Made by a program: the position numbers and the translations under genes
Source of the DNA: Tolumonas auensis DSM 9187
GTDB taxonomy: Bacteria; Pseudomonadota; Gammaproteobacteria; Enterobacterales; Aeromonadaceae
Length of the DNA: 64,000 bases
Reading direction: 5' to 3'
Assembly: GCF_000023065.1 (NCBI RefSeq)
Contig: NC_012691.1
Span: 1,656,501-1,720,500, forward strand
The notes under the pieces: generated by a model
Databases searched by the model: none
Told to the model about the DNA's origin: nothing
What the model saw: only the letters and a program-made list of their open reading frames with translations
Shown: positions 46,343 through 57,275 of the stretch, piece by piece
Layout of the letters: the number at the start of each line of letters is the position of its first letter
Numbering within the stretch: the first letter of the stretch is position 1

Positions 46343-47332
46343 ATGAAAATCGCATTATTCAGCGCTAAAGCATACGACCGTGATTATTTCGAACAAGCGA
46401 ACCAACAATTCAGCTATGAGCTGGATTACTTCGATGTCCGGTTAGATCTGAAAACTTCCCGATTAGCTCATGGTTATCCGGTGGTCTGTGCTTTTGTGAA
46501 TGACGATCTCTCACGACCTGTTCTGACCGATCTGGTAAATAACGGCACCCGCTTATTAGCAATGCGTTGCGCCGGATACAACAATGTCGATTTGGTCGCA
46601 GCAAAAGAGCTTGGGCTGACTGTAGTCCGTGTTCCTGCATATTCCCCTGAAGCTGTTGCAGAACACAGCGTTGGCCTGATGATGACCCTGAATCGCCGTA
46701 TTCATAAAGCCTATCAACGTACCCGTGATGCCAACTTTGCACTGGATGGTCTGGTTGGTTTTAATATGTTCGGCAAAACAGCCGGGATCATTGGTACCGG
46801 GAAAATTGGTATCGCAACCTTAAGAATTCTCAAAGGTTTTGGTATGCGTTTGCTGGTCAATGATCCATTCCAAAATCAGGCTGCGATTGAGCTGGGTGCT
46901 GAATATGTTGATCTCGATACCCTGTTCCGGGAATCGGATGTCATCAGTCTGCACTGCCCGCTTTTCAAAGAAAACCATCATTTGCTGAATGCCGAGTCAT
47001 TCGCGAAAATGAAAAAAGGCGTGATGATCATCAACACCAGCCGTGGTGCATTACTGAATGCACAAGATGCGATCCAAGCCCTTAAACAAGGCAAGATTGG
47101 CGCACTGGGTCTGGATGTTTATGAAGAAGAAAGTGAACTTTTCTTCGAAGACAAATCGAATGAAGTGATCACCGACGATACTTTCCGTCGTCTGTCTGCA
47201 TGCCATAACGTACTGTTCACAGGACATCAGGCCTTCCTGACCCGGGAAGCACTGTTATCGATTGCCGGAACAACGCTCAATAATGCAAAAATCTTTGCAG
47301 CAAACGGAACAAGCGGCAACGAAGTGGAATAA
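46343..47332 (+). CDS. ldhA: D-lactate dehydrogenase (fermentative)
   Basis: 329 residues, the length of E. coli LdhA. The D-2-hydroxyacid dehydrogenase fold is visible: MRCAGYNNVDLVAAKELGLT, the NAD motif GTGKIGIATLRILKGFG near residue 150, INTSRGALLNAQD, and the catalytic histidine region FTGHQAFLTREAL. It reduces pyruvate to D-lactate with NADH during fermentation. GGTGGAG lies upstream of the ATG; a terminator follows. Confidence 0.94.
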   Translation: MKIALFSAKAYDRDYFEQANQQFSYELDYFDVRLDLKTSRLAHGYPVVCAFVNDDLSRPVLTDLVNNGTRLLAMRCAGYNNVDLVAAKELGLTVVRVPAYSPEAVAEHSVGLMMTLNRRIHKAYQRTRDANFALDGLVGFNMFGKTAGIIGTGKIGIATLRILKGFGMRLLVNDPFQNQAAIELGAEYVDLDTLFRESDVISLHCPLFKENHHLLNAESFAKMKKGVMIINTSRGALLNAQDAIQALKQGKIGALGLDVYEEESELFFEDKSNEVITDDTFRRLSACHNVLFTGHQAFLTREALLSIAGTTLNNAKIFAANGTSGNEVE

Positions 47333-47357
47333 ATTTACAATATTCCAACATCATACA

Positions 47358-47380
47358 GGGGAAGCTGATGCTTCCCTTTT
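47358..47380 (+). terminator. Terminator after ldhA
   Basis: GGGAAGC pairs with GCTTCCC around a TGAT loop, followed by TTTTGTTTT. Confidence 0.85.
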
Positions 47381-47549
47381 GTTTTAGAAAAGTCCGTATA
47401 TTTACTACATAAAAACTTCTTTGATCTATCTCTCAAATTCACTTGCACATGACTGATCAGCCCTCTAGAATCGCGCGGATTTTTACATAAATCTAACGTT
47501 CATCAGGACGATGAACCCTTTGTGTGAGTTATTAACCGGAGAACTTCTC

Positions 47550-48113
47550 GTGAGCGAAAAATTGGCAAATCCAGCACCATTAGGTCTGATGGGTTTTGGT
47601 ATGACCACTGTGCTGCTGAACATCCATAATGCAGGCTTCTTCCCTATCAGCGCTATGATTCTGGCAATGGGTCTGGCATATGGCGGTATGGCGCAAGTGA
47701 TCGCTGGTATCCTGGAATACAAAAAAGGTAATACTTTTGGTGTTACTGCTTTCACTTCTTATGGCTTTTTCTGGATCAGCCTGGTATTCCTGATCCTGAT
47801 GCCAAAATGGGGTTGGGCTGAAGCGGCTGACGAATTCGCAATGGGCTGCTACCTGCTGATGTGGGGTATTTTCACCCTGTTCATGTTCTTCGGTACGCTG
47901 AAAGCACCAAAAGCACTGCAAGTTGTATTCGGTTCTCTGGTTGTCCTGTTCTTCCTGCTGGCAGCTAAAGACTTTACCGGCAACGCGGCGTTAGGCACTT
48001 TCGCTGGCTTTGAGGGTATTTTCTGTGGTGCATCAGCCATCTACCTGGCAATGGCTGAAGTACTGAACGAAAAATTCGGTCGTACCGTACTGCCAATCGG
48101 TGAAGCTAAATAA
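47550..48113 (+). CDS. satP: Acetate/succinate transporter (GPR1/FUN34/YaaH family)
   Basis: I choose the GTG at 47550 ([19 protein letters not shown] follows), with GGAG about ten bases upstream. It gives 187 residues, near E. coli SatP, whereas the ATG at 47511 has its purine site too close. Six transmembrane helices and the family signature [14 protein letters not shown] are clear, as is the C-terminal [20 protein letters not shown]-like ending. It should be an acetate and/or succinate:proton symporter or channel. Its place between ldhA and the terminator-insulated ndh fits fermentation-product handling. Confidence 0.92.
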   Translation: MSEKLANPAPLGLMGFGMTTVLLNIHNAGFFPISAMILAMGLAYGGMAQVIAGILEYKKGNTFGVTAFTSYGFFWISLVFLILMPKWGWAEAADEFAMGCYLLMWGIFTLFMFFGTLKAPKALQVVFGSLVVLFFLLAAKDFTGNAALGTFAGFEGIFCGASAIYLAMAEVLNEKFGRTVLPIGEAK

Positions 48114-48134
48114 GCTGAATTGATAATTAAAGAG

Positions 48135-48159
48135 ACGTCGCTTAATGCGGCGTTTTTTT
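48135..48159 (+). terminator. Terminator after satP
   Basis: ACGTCGC pairs with GCGGCGT (one wobble) around TTAAT and runs into seven T residues. Confidence 0.8.
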
Positions 48160-48179
48160 ATAGCTGAAAACAGTAAAAA

Positions 48180-48204
48180 CAAAAAGCCGGCATCTCAGCC
48201 GGCT
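48180..48204 (-). terminator. Terminator after ndh
   Basis: AGCCGGC and GCCGGCT form a stem with a 6-base loop. On the minus strand it runs into a T-run (AAAAA on +). It lies 21 bases beyond the ndh stop. Confidence 0.8.
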
Positions 48205-48224
48205 CTCTTTTATCAAAAACTGAA

Positions 48225-49538
48225 TCAATGCAACTTCAGGCGTGGACGTAAAATACGGTTCAGCTGACCAACCAGCATGATCAAACCTGTTTTCACATAA
48301 CCATACAGCGCAACCTGATGCATACGATACAGAGAGATATACATCATGCGTGCAATACGGCCTTCAATCATCATTGATCCACGCATCAGGTTACCCATTA
48401 AGCTACCAACGGTAGAGAAATTACTCAGGGAAACCAGTGAGCCGTAATCAACATACTGATAAGGTTTCAGTTCACCACCATTGATCTGTGCCAGAATATT
48501 CTTCATGCACTGTGTTGCCATCTGGTGTGCAGACTGGGCACGAGGCGGAACCAGTTTGCCATCTTCCATCGCACAGGCAGCACAGTCACCGATCGCGTAG
48601 ATATGATCATCAACTGTCGTCTGCAAAGTACCTTTCACAACCAGCTGGTTGGCACGGTTCGTTTCCAGACCACCGATTTCTTTCATGAAATCAGGTGCTT
48701 TCACACCGGCAGCCCATACCATCAGGTCAGCTTCAATCAGCTCACCGTCTTTAGTCATCAGGCCTTTATCCGTCGCTTCGCTGACAAAAGTTGCGGTACG
48801 GATATCCACTCCCAGCTCTGTCAATTCATGATGAGCAGCAGCAGAAATACGCTCCGGCAAAGCAGGCAGAATACGAGGACCAGCTTCAACAACGGTCACA
48901 TTCAGGCTACGGCGGGACAGGTTTTTATAACCATATGCCGTCAGCTCTTCTACTGCATTATATAATTCGGCAGAAAGTTCGATGCCGGTTGCACCAGCAC
49001 CTACGATAGCAATCTTGATGCTACCTTCCTGAGGAATATCAGTATTGCTGGTGGTACGGGAACCCGCAAAACGCAGGAATTTATCCATCAGAATATTATG
49101 GAAACGGAACGCCTGATCCGGGCTATCCAGGAAAATACAATTATCACGAACACCCGGCGTATTGAAATCATTAGAAACAGAACCCAGTGCAATCACCAGA
49201 TAGTCATACTCGATTTCACGTTCACCTAGAACTTCTTCGCCCTTCTCACCATAAATAGGTGCCAGAACAACACGTTTTTCCTGACGTTTGATATCGGTCA
49301 ATGTGCCTAACTGGAATTCAAATGCATTGTGGCGTGCCTGAGATTGATAGCTCAATGCATCAACCCCTGCATCAAGCGAGCCGGCAGCTACTTCGTGCAG
49401 TAATGGTTTCCATAAATGGGTACGGTTACGATCAACCAGCGTGATCTGAGCCTTACCATTTTTACCCAATTTACGCCCCATACGAGTGGCCAACTCCAGG
49501 CCACCGGCTCCACCGCCAATAATGACAATTTTGGTCAT
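48225..49538 (-). CDS. ndh: NADH dehydrogenase type II
   Basis: A 437-residue FAD-dependent NADH:quinone oxidoreductase. It has the N-terminal [21 protein letters not shown] motif, a second dinucleotide motif [18 protein letters not shown] near residue 175, and [10 protein letters not shown] near 305. The C-terminal amphipathic region binds the membrane. It feeds NADH electrons to quinone without pumping protons. It is followed on the same strand (upstream) by ycfP and nagZ, as in E. coli. Confidence 0.95.
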   Translation of the reverse strand: MTKIVIIGGGAGGLELATRMGRKLGKNGKAQITLVDRNRTHLWKPLLHEVAAGSLDAGVDALSYQSQARHNAFEFQLGTLTDIKRQEKRVVLAPIYGEKGEEVLGEREIEYDYLVIALGSVSNDFNTPGVRDNCIFLDSPDQAFRFHNILMDKFLRFAGSRTTSNTDIPQEGSIKIAIVGAGATGIELSAELYNAVEELTAYGYKNLSRRSLNVTVVEAGPRILPALPERISAAAHHELTELGVDIRTATFVSEATDKGLMTKDGELIEADLMVWAAGVKAPDFMKEIGGLETNRANQLVVKGTLQTTVDDHIYAIGDCAACAMEDGKLVPPRAQSAHQMATQCMKNILAQINGGELKPYQYVDYGSLVSLSNFSTVGSLMGNLMRGSMMIEGRIARMMYISLYRMHQVALYGYVKTGLIMLVGQLNRILRPRLKLH

Positions 49539-49594
49539 ACCAGAAATACCTTTTTCATTACTTATGTTAAGGATGCGTTATACGTCCTCAAAAA

Positions 49595-50146
49595 TCACTT
49601 GCTTAAGCCTGCATCTTTAAATGCTTTGATTTGTTGCAAGTGAGCTGACAGATCCTTGAATTTATGGGTTTGTTTCTCATCCCATATAATGTCGTAATAA
49701 TCTTTCAATGTATCTGCAATGCATCTATTATCCATGACTTCATCGTTAACAGAAAGGATACAAATGCACTTTCCTGCATTTTTTTTACGGAATTCAGTTA
49801 CACATTTAGATGCAATATCTGTGTATTCTTCCGGTCTTTCAATCCTGCCCTGCATATTCTTTTCAGGGGAAAGATTAGGATTAATCAGTACTTGCCGGAT
49901 ACCACATAAAAAACCAATACGCTCACTCCAGTACCCCCCAAGACCCACGCCACAAATCAGCGGAGCCGGATCATCAGATGTCGTGATATGGCGATGTACT
50001 TCTTTCAATAAATCACTCATATCCTGACGAGGATGGATAGTGCTGTAACTCACCAGGCGGACATCAGGATCGATAAAGCGAAGTTGCATTATTTTTTCAA
50101 AATTGCCAGGGCTGGTGGCGTCAAAGCCGTGCAGATAAATAATCAT
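49595..50146 (-). CDS. ycfP: YcfP-family alpha/beta-fold protein
   Basis: The start at 50146 ([18 protein letters not shown]), behind GAGGGATCC, matches E. coli YcfP. The protein has 183 residues. It is an alpha/beta-hydrolase-like UPF0227 protein with [20 protein letters not shown] around the nucleophile-elbow position and WDEKQTHKF near the C-terminus; the elbow has G-x-G rather than a clear G-x-S. No reaction is established as far as I know. Context nagZ-ycfP-ndh is conserved. Confidence 0.9.
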   Translation of the reverse strand: MIIYLHGFDATSPGNFEKIMQLRFIDPDVRLVSYSTIHPRQDMSDLLKEVHRHITTSDDPAPLICGVGLGGYWSERIGFLCGIRQVLINPNLSPEKNMQGRIERPEEYTDIASKCVTEFRKKNAGKCICILSVNDEVMDNRCIADTLKDYYDIIWDEKQTHKFKDLSAHLQQIKAFKDAGLSK

Positions 50147-50252
50147 GATGGATCCCTCAATCAACAACCTTGTCAGGGATCCACCATAGCAGGTCTTACG
50201 CTAAGCGGTCACTGCCAAGCCTCGAAAGGCTGCTTAAGATCAAAATATGATG

Positions 50253-51257
50253 TTAATTAACAAACTCTTCGGTAAAAATCTGCACTCTGTTCTGCGTGTT
50301 TTTCCAGCGGGATGTCGACGTTAAACGAGACCAGTCACCATTATTTGTGCTGAGTAATGATTCTGCCCGGCTTGCCGGCGGATTTTGCAACCCATCCAGA
50401 ATAGCCACTGCACCCGCTCTGTTATTACAGGCAAGCAGCATGTCACAACCGGCATTGAGGGCAGCCTGTGCGCGTTCAGGATAACCGCCGGCAACAGCCG
50501 CACCTTCCATGGTCAGATCATCACTGAAGATAATACCATTGAAACCATATTTTCCCCGTAACACTTCCTGTAACCAGAAGCGCGAGAAACCGGCCGGTTG
50601 ATCATCCAATTCGGTATAAATAACGTGTGCCGGCATGATGGCATCCAATTTCCCGGCAGGAATTAACTCCCGGAAAGGCACCAGATCAGTTGCTTCAATT
50701 TCTTCCCAGGAACGATTGTCGCGTGGGCTTTCCAAATGTGAATCCGCTCTGACACTGCCATGACCAGGAAAATGTTTACCTGTCGCCTTCATGCCTGCCT
50801 GGTGCATACCATCAATAAAAGCAGAAGCAAGCTGGATAACCTGCTCCGGATCGCTACTGAAACTACGATCACCAATCACATTGCTGCCCCGCTCTAAATC
50901 CAGCACAGGCGCAAAACTCAGATCAATATCATGTGCCAGCAATTCAGCGGCCATCAGCCAACCGCACTCTGTCGCTAAGTCTGTAGCCTGATTCCTAGCC
51001 TTATGTAATATCCCCATAGGTGGAATCCGGGAAAAACCATTCCGGAAACGTTGAACCCGTCCGCCTTCATGATCAACTGCAATCAGCAATGGTTTATTTG
51101 CTGCCTGACGGATCGTCTTTACCAACGCGGATAATTGTGACCGGTCATGATAATTACGGCCGAATAAGATCACCCCACCCACAGTCGGATGTCTCAGTAT
51201 TTCCCGTTCTTCTGCGTCCAGTTCACAACCCTGAACATCTAACATCAAAGGACCCAT
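50253..51257 (-). CDS. nagZ: Beta-N-acetylhexosaminidase
   Basis: A 334-residue cytoplasmic GH3 enzyme that removes GlcNAc from anhydro-muropeptides in peptidoglycan recycling. Signatures: PLMLDVQGCELDAEEREIL, AVDHEGGRVQRFRNGF, the KHFPGHGSVRADSH loop with the acid/base histidine, and FSDDLTMEGA with the nucleophile aspartate. GGGGATGTA precedes the ATG. In many gammaproteobacteria its product feeds AmpR-type beta-lactamase control. Confidence 0.95.
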   Translation of the reverse strand: MGPLMLDVQGCELDAEEREILRHPTVGGVILFGRNYHDRSQLSALVKTIRQAANKPLLIAVDHEGGRVQRFRNGFSRIPPMGILHKARNQATDLATECGWLMAAELLAHDIDLSFAPVLDLERGSNVIGDRSFSSDPEQVIQLASAFIDGMHQAGMKATGKHFPGHGSVRADSHLESPRDNRSWEEIEATDLVPFRELIPAGKLDAIMPAHVIYTELDDQPAGFSRFWLQEVLRGKYGFNGIIFSDDLTMEGAAVAGGYPERAQAALNAGCDMLLACNNRAGAVAILDGLQNPPASRAESLLSTNNGDWSRLTSTSRWKNTQNRVQIFTEEFVN

Positions 51258-51421
51258 TACATCCCCGCTTATAATTAAGACATGATTTCTTGTGACTATT
51301 CTATATATAGGCAGACAGGAAGTGTTACCATTTGCTGCATCAGAATGATTTACTTCTGATGATGTTTTCTTTAGTTTTCATATGCGTAATGATTATTGAA
51401 TTTATACAAGGAGAGTAAGCC

Positions 51422-52585
51422 ATGGCCACACTGGATGAGATCCGCCAGTCCATAAATGAGATTGACACCCAGTTGCTCGCTCTTTTTGCCAAACGCCGCG
51501 CAATCAGTCTTGAAGTAGCAAGAAATAAACTATCTAGTCAGCGTCCAATCCGCGATCAACACCGTGAGCAAGAATTACTCGCCTATCTGACACAGGTAGG
51601 TCGCCCGATGGGGCTTTCAGCACATTTCATTCAGCGTGTATTTCAGCTGATTATTGAAGATTCTGTTTTGATTCAGCAGGATTTTATCCAGCAACAGCAA
51701 AACCCTGAAATAAAAGAAACCGGAACCAGTGTTGCTTACCTGGGGCCTCTGGGTTCGTATTCCAGCCTCGCTGCCCGCAAATTTCTGGGGCGTCAGCTGT
51801 CGGATATCCGGGAAGTTGGCTGCAGCAGTTTTAACCAGGTTTTTCAGGAAGTCGAAAGTGGTGCCTGCAGCTACGGCGTATTGCCAATTGAAAATCTAAC
51901 GTCAGGTTCGATTAATGAAGTTTATGACCTGATGCAGCAAACCAGCTTATCTATTGTTGCCGAGCTCACCTATCCTATCGATCATTGCCTGTTGACTGCA
52001 GTTGATACAGATATTGCTGATATCGACGTTATTTATGGACATCCACAGCCCATAACGCAATCATCCCATTATCTCGATAATCATCCACATATCCGCAAAG
52101 TATTTTGTGACTCATCATCAGCAGCAATGCTGAAAGTAAAAGAGTTGGCTTTACCGAATGCAGCTGCTATCGGAAGTGCAGAGGGTGGTGAAATTTACGG
52201 CCTCATTAAATTAACCAATGGATTGGCCAATCAGCCCGAGAACTGTACCCGATTCTGGGTTGTCGCCCGTGATCCTGTGCGTGTATCACCATTAGTGCCG
52301 GCAAAAACGACTTTTATTATGTCGACAACACAGAAAACCGGCTCATTAGTTGAAGCATTGCTGATATTACGTAACCACAATATCAATATGACGAAACTGG
52401 AATCCCGTCCAATTCCCGGGAATCCGTGGGAAGAAATGTTTTATGTCGATGTGGCTGCTAATCTTGAAAGTGATGAAATGAAGTCAGCTATTAATGAACT
52501 GAAAGCTTCAATCAGATACATAAAAATTCTGGGATGTTACCCCAGCGAAGATGTTCATCCGGTTAATAGCCCGACAGCAGAATAA
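51422..52585 (+). CDS. pheA: Bifunctional chorismate mutase/prephenate dehydratase
   Basis: 387 residues. Three parts: chorismate mutase (about 1-90; EIRQSINEIDTQLLALFAKR), prephenate dehydratase (about 104-285; VAYLGPLGSYSSLAARKF, and the TRFWVV motif), and a C-terminal ACT domain with the phenylalanine-binding ESRP motif (TKLESRPIPG). It makes phenylpyruvate and is feedback-inhibited by phenylalanine. I looked for a PheL-like leader peptide and attenuator in 51258-51421 and saw none. AAGGAGAG precedes the ATG. Confidence 0.97.
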   Translation: MATLDEIRQSINEIDTQLLALFAKRRAISLEVARNKLSSQRPIRDQHREQELLAYLTQVGRPMGLSAHFIQRVFQLIIEDSVLIQQDFIQQQQNPEIKETGTSVAYLGPLGSYSSLAARKFLGRQLSDIREVGCSSFNQVFQEVESGACSYGVLPIENLTSGSINEVYDLMQQTSLSIVAELTYPIDHCLLTAVDTDIADIDVIYGHPQPITQSSHYLDNHPHIRKVFCDSSSAAMLKVKELALPNAAAIGSAEGGEIYGLIKLTNGLANQPENCTRFWVVARDPVRVSPLVPAKTTFIMSTTQKTGSLVEALLILRNHNINMTKLESRPIPGNPWEEMFYVDVAANLESDEMKSAINELKASIRYIKILGCYPSEDVHPVNSPTAE

Positions 52586-52586
52586 G

Positions 52587-52617
52587 AAAAAGCCCCGGAC
52601 AAAATCCGGGGCTTTTT
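52587..52617. terminator. Terminator after pheA (bidirectional)
   Basis: AAAAAGCCCCGGA pairs perfectly with TCCGGGGCTTTTT around a 5-base loop. It serves pheA and probably the convergent zapC. Confidence 0.93.
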
Positions 52618-52637
52618 CTTATATATCCACAATATAT

Positions 52638-53177
52638 TTACGCCATTTTAGACAGATATTGGGTCGCAGCCTGATATGGTAAAAGCTTACTATTCATTAA
52701 TTTACATACAGATGACTGCCTCAGCGATTTATCTGCATCTAATTGGATAGCCTGACTAATTACAATACAGAGAGACGCATTACTACCTGGCGAAATAATC
52801 ATCACATCACCATAGGTGAATTCTGTTACGACAGAGAATACTTCACCAAGCTCCGGCTCACCAGACAGCATATCGACATCCCGATAATACCAACTCTGAC
52901 TTACTAGTGGCCTAGTGTATTTCACAGCAGCAACAGCATTCAGCACAATCTGAACTCTTTCCGGGTCAGTAAACGGAAATTCTCCGAGACATTCCAGAAA
53001 ATGAAAATACAGAGACGAGTCGTCTAAAGAAAAATGCTCGGTGAATGCTTGTTTCTGCGCCAGCTGTTTTGGCGGCACAGACACAACAAATTGCATATCA
53101 TCCGACAAATCAAGTAGAAGAGATTGGCGCTGCTCATCAAATACCCAGCGCCAATTTTCATCAGGAAGTAATATCAT
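52638..53177 (-). CDS. zapC: Cell division protein ZapC
   Basis: Started at ATG 53177 (MILLPDENWRWVFDEQ), the product has 179 residues, like E. coli ZapC (180); a TTG at 53234 would add 19 unsupported residues. Shared features: D-x-NWRW near the start, LYFHFLECLGEF, VQIVLNAVAAVKYTRP and SWYYRDV. ZapC binds FtsZ and stabilises the Z-ring. It lies downstream of pyrD on the same strand, a conserved neighbourhood. Confidence 0.85.
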   Translation of the reverse strand: MILLPDENWRWVFDEQRQSLLLDLSDDMQFVVSVPPKQLAQKQAFTEHFSLDDSSLYFHFLECLGEFPFTDPERVQIVLNAVAAVKYTRPLVSQSWYYRDVDMLSGEPELGEVFSVVTEFTYGDVMIISPGSNASLCIVISQAIQLDADKSLRQSSVCKLMNSKLLPYQAATQYLSKMA

Positions 53178-53260
53178 CCGTTTGCTCTCTATCCCGTTTT
53201 TTTCTTTTATAAAACAAACTGGAATATTTTTCAAACTGACAATGATATTTTCTGCAAATA

Positions 53261-54274
53261 TCAGATGTTATTTACAATATTCTTTACCAAATCCGGTCCG
53301 TGATAAATAAAACCGGAATAAATCTGTACCAGCTGAGCACCTGCCTGCATTTTTTCTCTGGCAGCCATCGCAGAATCAATACCGCCCACACCAATGATCG
53401 GAATTTGCCCTTTCAGATATTCGTGCAATGACCGGATGATTTCTGTGCTCTTATTTTGCAGTGGGCGACCACTCAAACCACCGGTTTCAGCCGCATGTGG
53501 CATGTCATGGATCAACTCGCGATCCAGCGTAGTATTGGTTGCGATTACCCCATCGATACCATAACGCAGTAATGACTCTGCAACTTGCTTTAATTCTTCC
53601 TGAGATAAGTCAGGAGCAATTTTAACTGCCACCGGAACATACTTATTATGTTTCGCCGCCAGTTCTTTTTGACGCTCTTTAAGCGCCTTTAATAAATCAT
53701 CCAGTGCTTCACCATACTGCAACTGACGCAAATTAGGTGTATTAGGTGATGAAATATTAACCGCAATATATCCGGCGTAGGCATAGACCTTATCCATACA
53801 GATCAGGTAATCATCCTTACCATTTTCGATAGGCGTGTCTTTATTTTTCCCGATATTAATACCCAGGATCCCTTTATAATGGCTTTTTTTGACATTCTCG
53901 ATCAGATTGTCTACGCCCTTATTATTGAATCCCATCCGGTTAATAATTCCCTGAGCAGGAATAACACGGAAAATCCGGGGTTTATCATTTCCCGGTTGCG
54001 GACGTGGCGTTACAGTGCCAACTTCAATAAAACCAAATCCCATAGCGCCAAACGCATCAATGGCATCGCCATCTTTATCCAGTCCAGCGGCCAGACCTAC
54101 AGGATTATCAAATTTGAGCCCCATAACTTCAACCGGGCGAGAAGGCAGTTTATTACGGAAAAACAACTCAAATGGAGTCCCTCCCATCCATGCCAGCTGA
54201 TGAATACTCAATTCATGAGCAACTTCAGGATCAAGTTTAAACAGAAAATGGCGGGCTAACGGATAATAAAACAT
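53261..54274 (-). CDS. pyrD: Dihydroorotate dehydrogenase (quinone), class 2
   Basis: 337 residues from ATG 54274 ([20 protein letters not shown]), preceded by AGGA. Class 2 features: the N-terminal amphipathic membrane extension, [34 protein letters not shown], the catalytic serine region, and [10 protein letters not shown]. It oxidises dihydroorotate with quinone reduction at the inner membrane in UMP synthesis. It is located between pepN and zapC, as in relatives. Confidence 0.96.
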   Translation of the reverse strand: MFYYPLARHFLFKLDPEVAHELSIHQLAWMGGTPFELFFRNKLPSRPVEVMGLKFDNPVGLAAGLDKDGDAIDAFGAMGFGFIEVGTVTPRPQPGNDKPRIFRVIPAQGIINRMGFNNKGVDNLIENVKKSHYKGILGINIGKNKDTPIENGKDDYLICMDKVYAYAGYIAVNISSPNTPNLRQLQYGEALDDLLKALKERQKELAAKHNKYVPVAVKIAPDLSQEELKQVAESLLRYGIDGVIATNTTLDRELIHDMPHAAETGGLSGRPLQNKSTEIIRSLHEYLKGQIPIIGVGGIDSAMAAREKMQAGAQLVQIYSGFIYHGPDLVKNIVNNI

Positions 54275-54440
54275 CAAGGTCCTCTCTCGAATGCGTTGGG
54301 GTCTCAGGCATTTGCTCTTTTCCCGGGTATTTTAGCCCGAAAAGCAGACCTGCGCATCTTTATGCAGTTGTATGAAAGATATTAATGACCCCAGAATATC
54401 AGTGAAGATATTTCCGGGGAAAATGTATACATAATGATTT

Positions 54441-54468
54441 GAAAGCAGGCGTGAATGTTCACACCTGC
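54441..54468 (-). terminator. Hairpin after pepN
   Basis: GCAGG-C-GTGAA and TTCAC-A-CCTGC pair with one internal mismatch around TG, directly after the pepN stop. On the minus strand TTTC follows. Confidence 0.5.
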
Positions 54469-54474
54469 AATATT

Positions 54475-57072
54475 TTACTGCGCCAGAGCGCGGGATACTT
54501 TTTCATACAAGTCACGGGATAAATCAGCCCGCTCAGATAACCGCTGTAATTCCTGTCGCATCAACGATTGGCGTACAGGATCAAAACGTTTGAACTGTAG
54601 CAATGGTGTAATCAAACGCGATGCCACCTGCGGATTACTATGATTTAACTCATCCAGCATTTCTCTGAGGAAGGCATATCCTGAGCCATCAATTGCATGG
54701 AAGCGGTACGGATTAGCCGCACTAAATGTCCCGATTAGTGCACGCAACCGGTTCGGATTCTGCATACTGAAAGAAGGATGCGTGAGCAACGATTTCACAA
54801 CACTCAGGCAATCAGTCGCTGGGGATGTAGCCTGCAAGCGGAACCAATTATCCATTACCAGCCCATCGTGCCGCCATTTGGCTTCAAATTCTGCCATCAT
54901 TTTCTGCAGAACAGGCAATTCGCCCTGCTTTGCAGCCTGCATGGCAGACAACACATCTGTCATATTATCTGCAGCCTGGTAATGCGCAGCGATAATACTC
55001 CGATCGGTGTCATCACCATGCAGAGCGAGATATGTGAGACAGACAGCCACCAGATCACGTTTTGCTATTTCCTGCTGATTAAGCTGATAACTCGCTGATT
55101 TATTCTGCCGATATGTTTCCAGGAATACCTCATGCAGTTGTGTTGCCACTGTCTGTTCAATAAAGCATTTAACTTTGTGGATAGCATCAATATCAATTTC
55201 ATCAAATAATTCAGCCATGCTACTTTCTGACGGCATCCGCAAGATTTCAGCGATGAGTGATTTATCCAACTCCGGATCGCGCAAAATTCCCATCAGTGCA
55301 TTCAGCAATCCCTGAGGAAGTTCAAGTTCCTGTTGGTTGTGAATATGTTCAACATTAAGACGGATATACTTATTCAGCAGGGTCTGTGCTGCATCCCAAC
55401 GTGTGAAAGCACTTTTTGAATGTTGCAATAAAACCAGCAGATCCTGATCATCATATGCAAATTCCAGTTTTACCGGTGCAGAAAAATCCTGCAGCAGAGC
55501 AACAACAGGCTTTTCAGTAATTTCGGTGAACTCAAATGATTGCTGATCACTGCAGACATTCAACACCTGATCATATTGATCACCAAGATAACCACCCCGC
55601 TGATCATACAAAGCTACACTCAGCGGAATATGCAAAGCAGACTTCTCATTCTGACCGGCCGTAGCAGGAGTATGCTGTTTAACATGCAGACTGTATCTTT
55701 GACTGTCGGCATCAAATTCATCGGTTACTGTCAGTACCGGAGTACCAGACTGGGCATACCAGCGTCGGAAAAGAGTCAAATCGGCACCTGATGCATCCTG
55801 CATTGCCTGGATAAAATCATCACAAGTTACGGCCTGCCCATCATGCCGATCCACATATAACTTCATCCCGGCCTGGAATTTATCTTCACCAAGAATAGTA
55901 TGTAACATGCGGATCACTTCTGAACCTTTCTCATACACCGTCAGCGTGTAGAAATTATTCATTTCCATCACAACATCCGGACGGATCGGATGAGACATTG
56001 GACCAGCATCTTCTGCAAATTGAGGACCACGGATGATTTTGACGTTTCTGATGCGATTGATCGCTCTGGAACCCAGATCAGATGAAAACTCCTGATCCCG
56101 GAACACAGTCAGCCCTTCTTTTAAACTGAGCTGGAACCAGTCCCGGCAAGTGATCCGATTGCCCGTCCAGTTATGAAAATATTCATGGCCGATCACCCGT
56201 TCAATATCAAAATAGTCGGTATCGGTTGCAGATTCCGGATTTGCGAGAACAAATTTGGCATTAAAAACATTAAGCCCCTTGTTTTCCATCGCACCCATAT
56301 TGAAGAAATCAACCGCAACGATCATGTAAATATCCAGATCGTATTCAAGTCCGAAACGCTGCTCATCCCATGCCATTGATTTTTTCAGACTCGCCATAGC
56401 ATGATAACTTCGGTTCAGATTGCCCTTATCGACGAATAACTCCAGTGCAACAGTCCGGCCACTTTTTGTTTCAAAGGTATCTTTGAGAACATCGAAATCA
56501 CCAGCCACCAACGCAAACAGATAACAAGGTTTAGGAAACGGATCACTCCACTGCACCCAGTGAGTACCGTTCGGGTTATCGCCTGCAGCGATACGATTTC
56601 CATTTGAAAGCAGAATAGGATAAGCCGTCTTATCAGCCGTTATTCTGGTAGTAAAACGGGCAAGGACATCCGGCCGGTCAAGATAATAAGTAATGCGTCT
56701 GAAACCTTCCGCTTCACACTGCGTACAAAAAGCATTTCCTGATTTATATAACCCTTCCAACGCGCTATTTGCAGCCGGATTAATCTCCGTCACAATTTGC
56801 AACTCGAATGAGTCAGGAACACCATCAATGCATAACTGATTATTTTCAATACGATAATCGGCTGTTTTTTTATCAACTAAAACAGAATGTAAAATTAATT
56901 CTTCACCATCAAGTACCAGTGAATTGGGGTGATTTCCCTGACGTTTAACCCGGCTCGTTGCAATGACTTTAGTGCAGTTTTCATCCAGTGAGATATCAAG
57001 ATCAATCTGATCAATTGTGAAATCGGGCGATTTATAAGCTAAACGATGTTTTTCCTTTGCTACGACTGCCAT
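54475..57072 (-). CDS. pepN: Aminopeptidase N
   Basis: 865 residues, close to the standard PepN length. M1-family zinc aminopeptidase: the GAMEN substrate motif in MGAMENKGLNVFN near residue 260, HEYFHNWTGNR with HExxH zinc ligands near 295, and the downstream ligand glutamate in LKEGLTVFRDQEF. A long C-terminal helical domain completes the fold. It removes N-terminal residues from peptides in the cytoplasm. GGAGG precedes the ATG. Confidence 0.97.
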   Translation of the reverse strand: MAVVAKEKHRLAYKSPDFTIDQIDLDISLDENCTKVIATSRVKRQGNHPNSLVLDGEELILHSVLVDKKTADYRIENNQLCIDGVPDSFELQIVTEINPAANSALEGLYKSGNAFCTQCEAEGFRRITYYLDRPDVLARFTTRITADKTAYPILLSNGNRIAAGDNPNGTHWVQWSDPFPKPCYLFALVAGDFDVLKDTFETKSGRTVALELFVDKGNLNRSYHAMASLKKSMAWDEQRFGLEYDLDIYMIVAVDFFNMGAMENKGLNVFNAKFVLANPESATDTDYFDIERVIGHEYFHNWTGNRITCRDWFQLSLKEGLTVFRDQEFSSDLGSRAINRIRNVKIIRGPQFAEDAGPMSHPIRPDVVMEMNNFYTLTVYEKGSEVIRMLHTILGEDKFQAGMKLYVDRHDGQAVTCDDFIQAMQDASGADLTLFRRWYAQSGTPVLTVTDEFDADSQRYSLHVKQHTPATAGQNEKSALHIPLSVALYDQRGGYLGDQYDQVLNVCSDQQSFEFTEITEKPVVALLQDFSAPVKLEFAYDDQDLLVLLQHSKSAFTRWDAAQTLLNKYIRLNVEHIHNQQELELPQGLLNALMGILRDPELDKSLIAEILRMPSESSMAELFDEIDIDAIHKVKCFIEQTVATQLHEVFLETYRQNKSASYQLNQQEIAKRDLVAVCLTYLALHGDDTDRSIIAAHYQAADNMTDVLSAMQAAKQGELPVLQKMMAEFEAKWRHDGLVMDNWFRLQATSPATDCLSVVKSLLTHPSFSMQNPNRLRALIGTFSAANPYRFHAIDGSGYAFLREMLDELNHSNPQVASRLITPLLQFKRFDPVRQSLMRQELQRLSERADLSRDLYEKVSRALAQ

Positions 57073-57275
57073 TGCGCAACCTCCGATAGAAATCTATTTC
57101 ACGTCATGAAATCATTATTTACATCAATAGCAAAGTAATTCCTCTTCACTTTTTTACTGTCAGCCAGCATACTGAAGACGGCAGGAAGCATGTTTTATAT
57201 ACATATGTAAGTGTGTATCCGGTGTTTACTATAATTTGTTAAACATCCTTCTTAGTCATAGGCGGAGCAACTCGA

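Noticed and set aside
51258-51421. PheL leader peptide and attenuator before pheA
   Set aside because: The short frames here are not phenylalanine-rich and no mutually exclusive hairpins with a T-run are visible.
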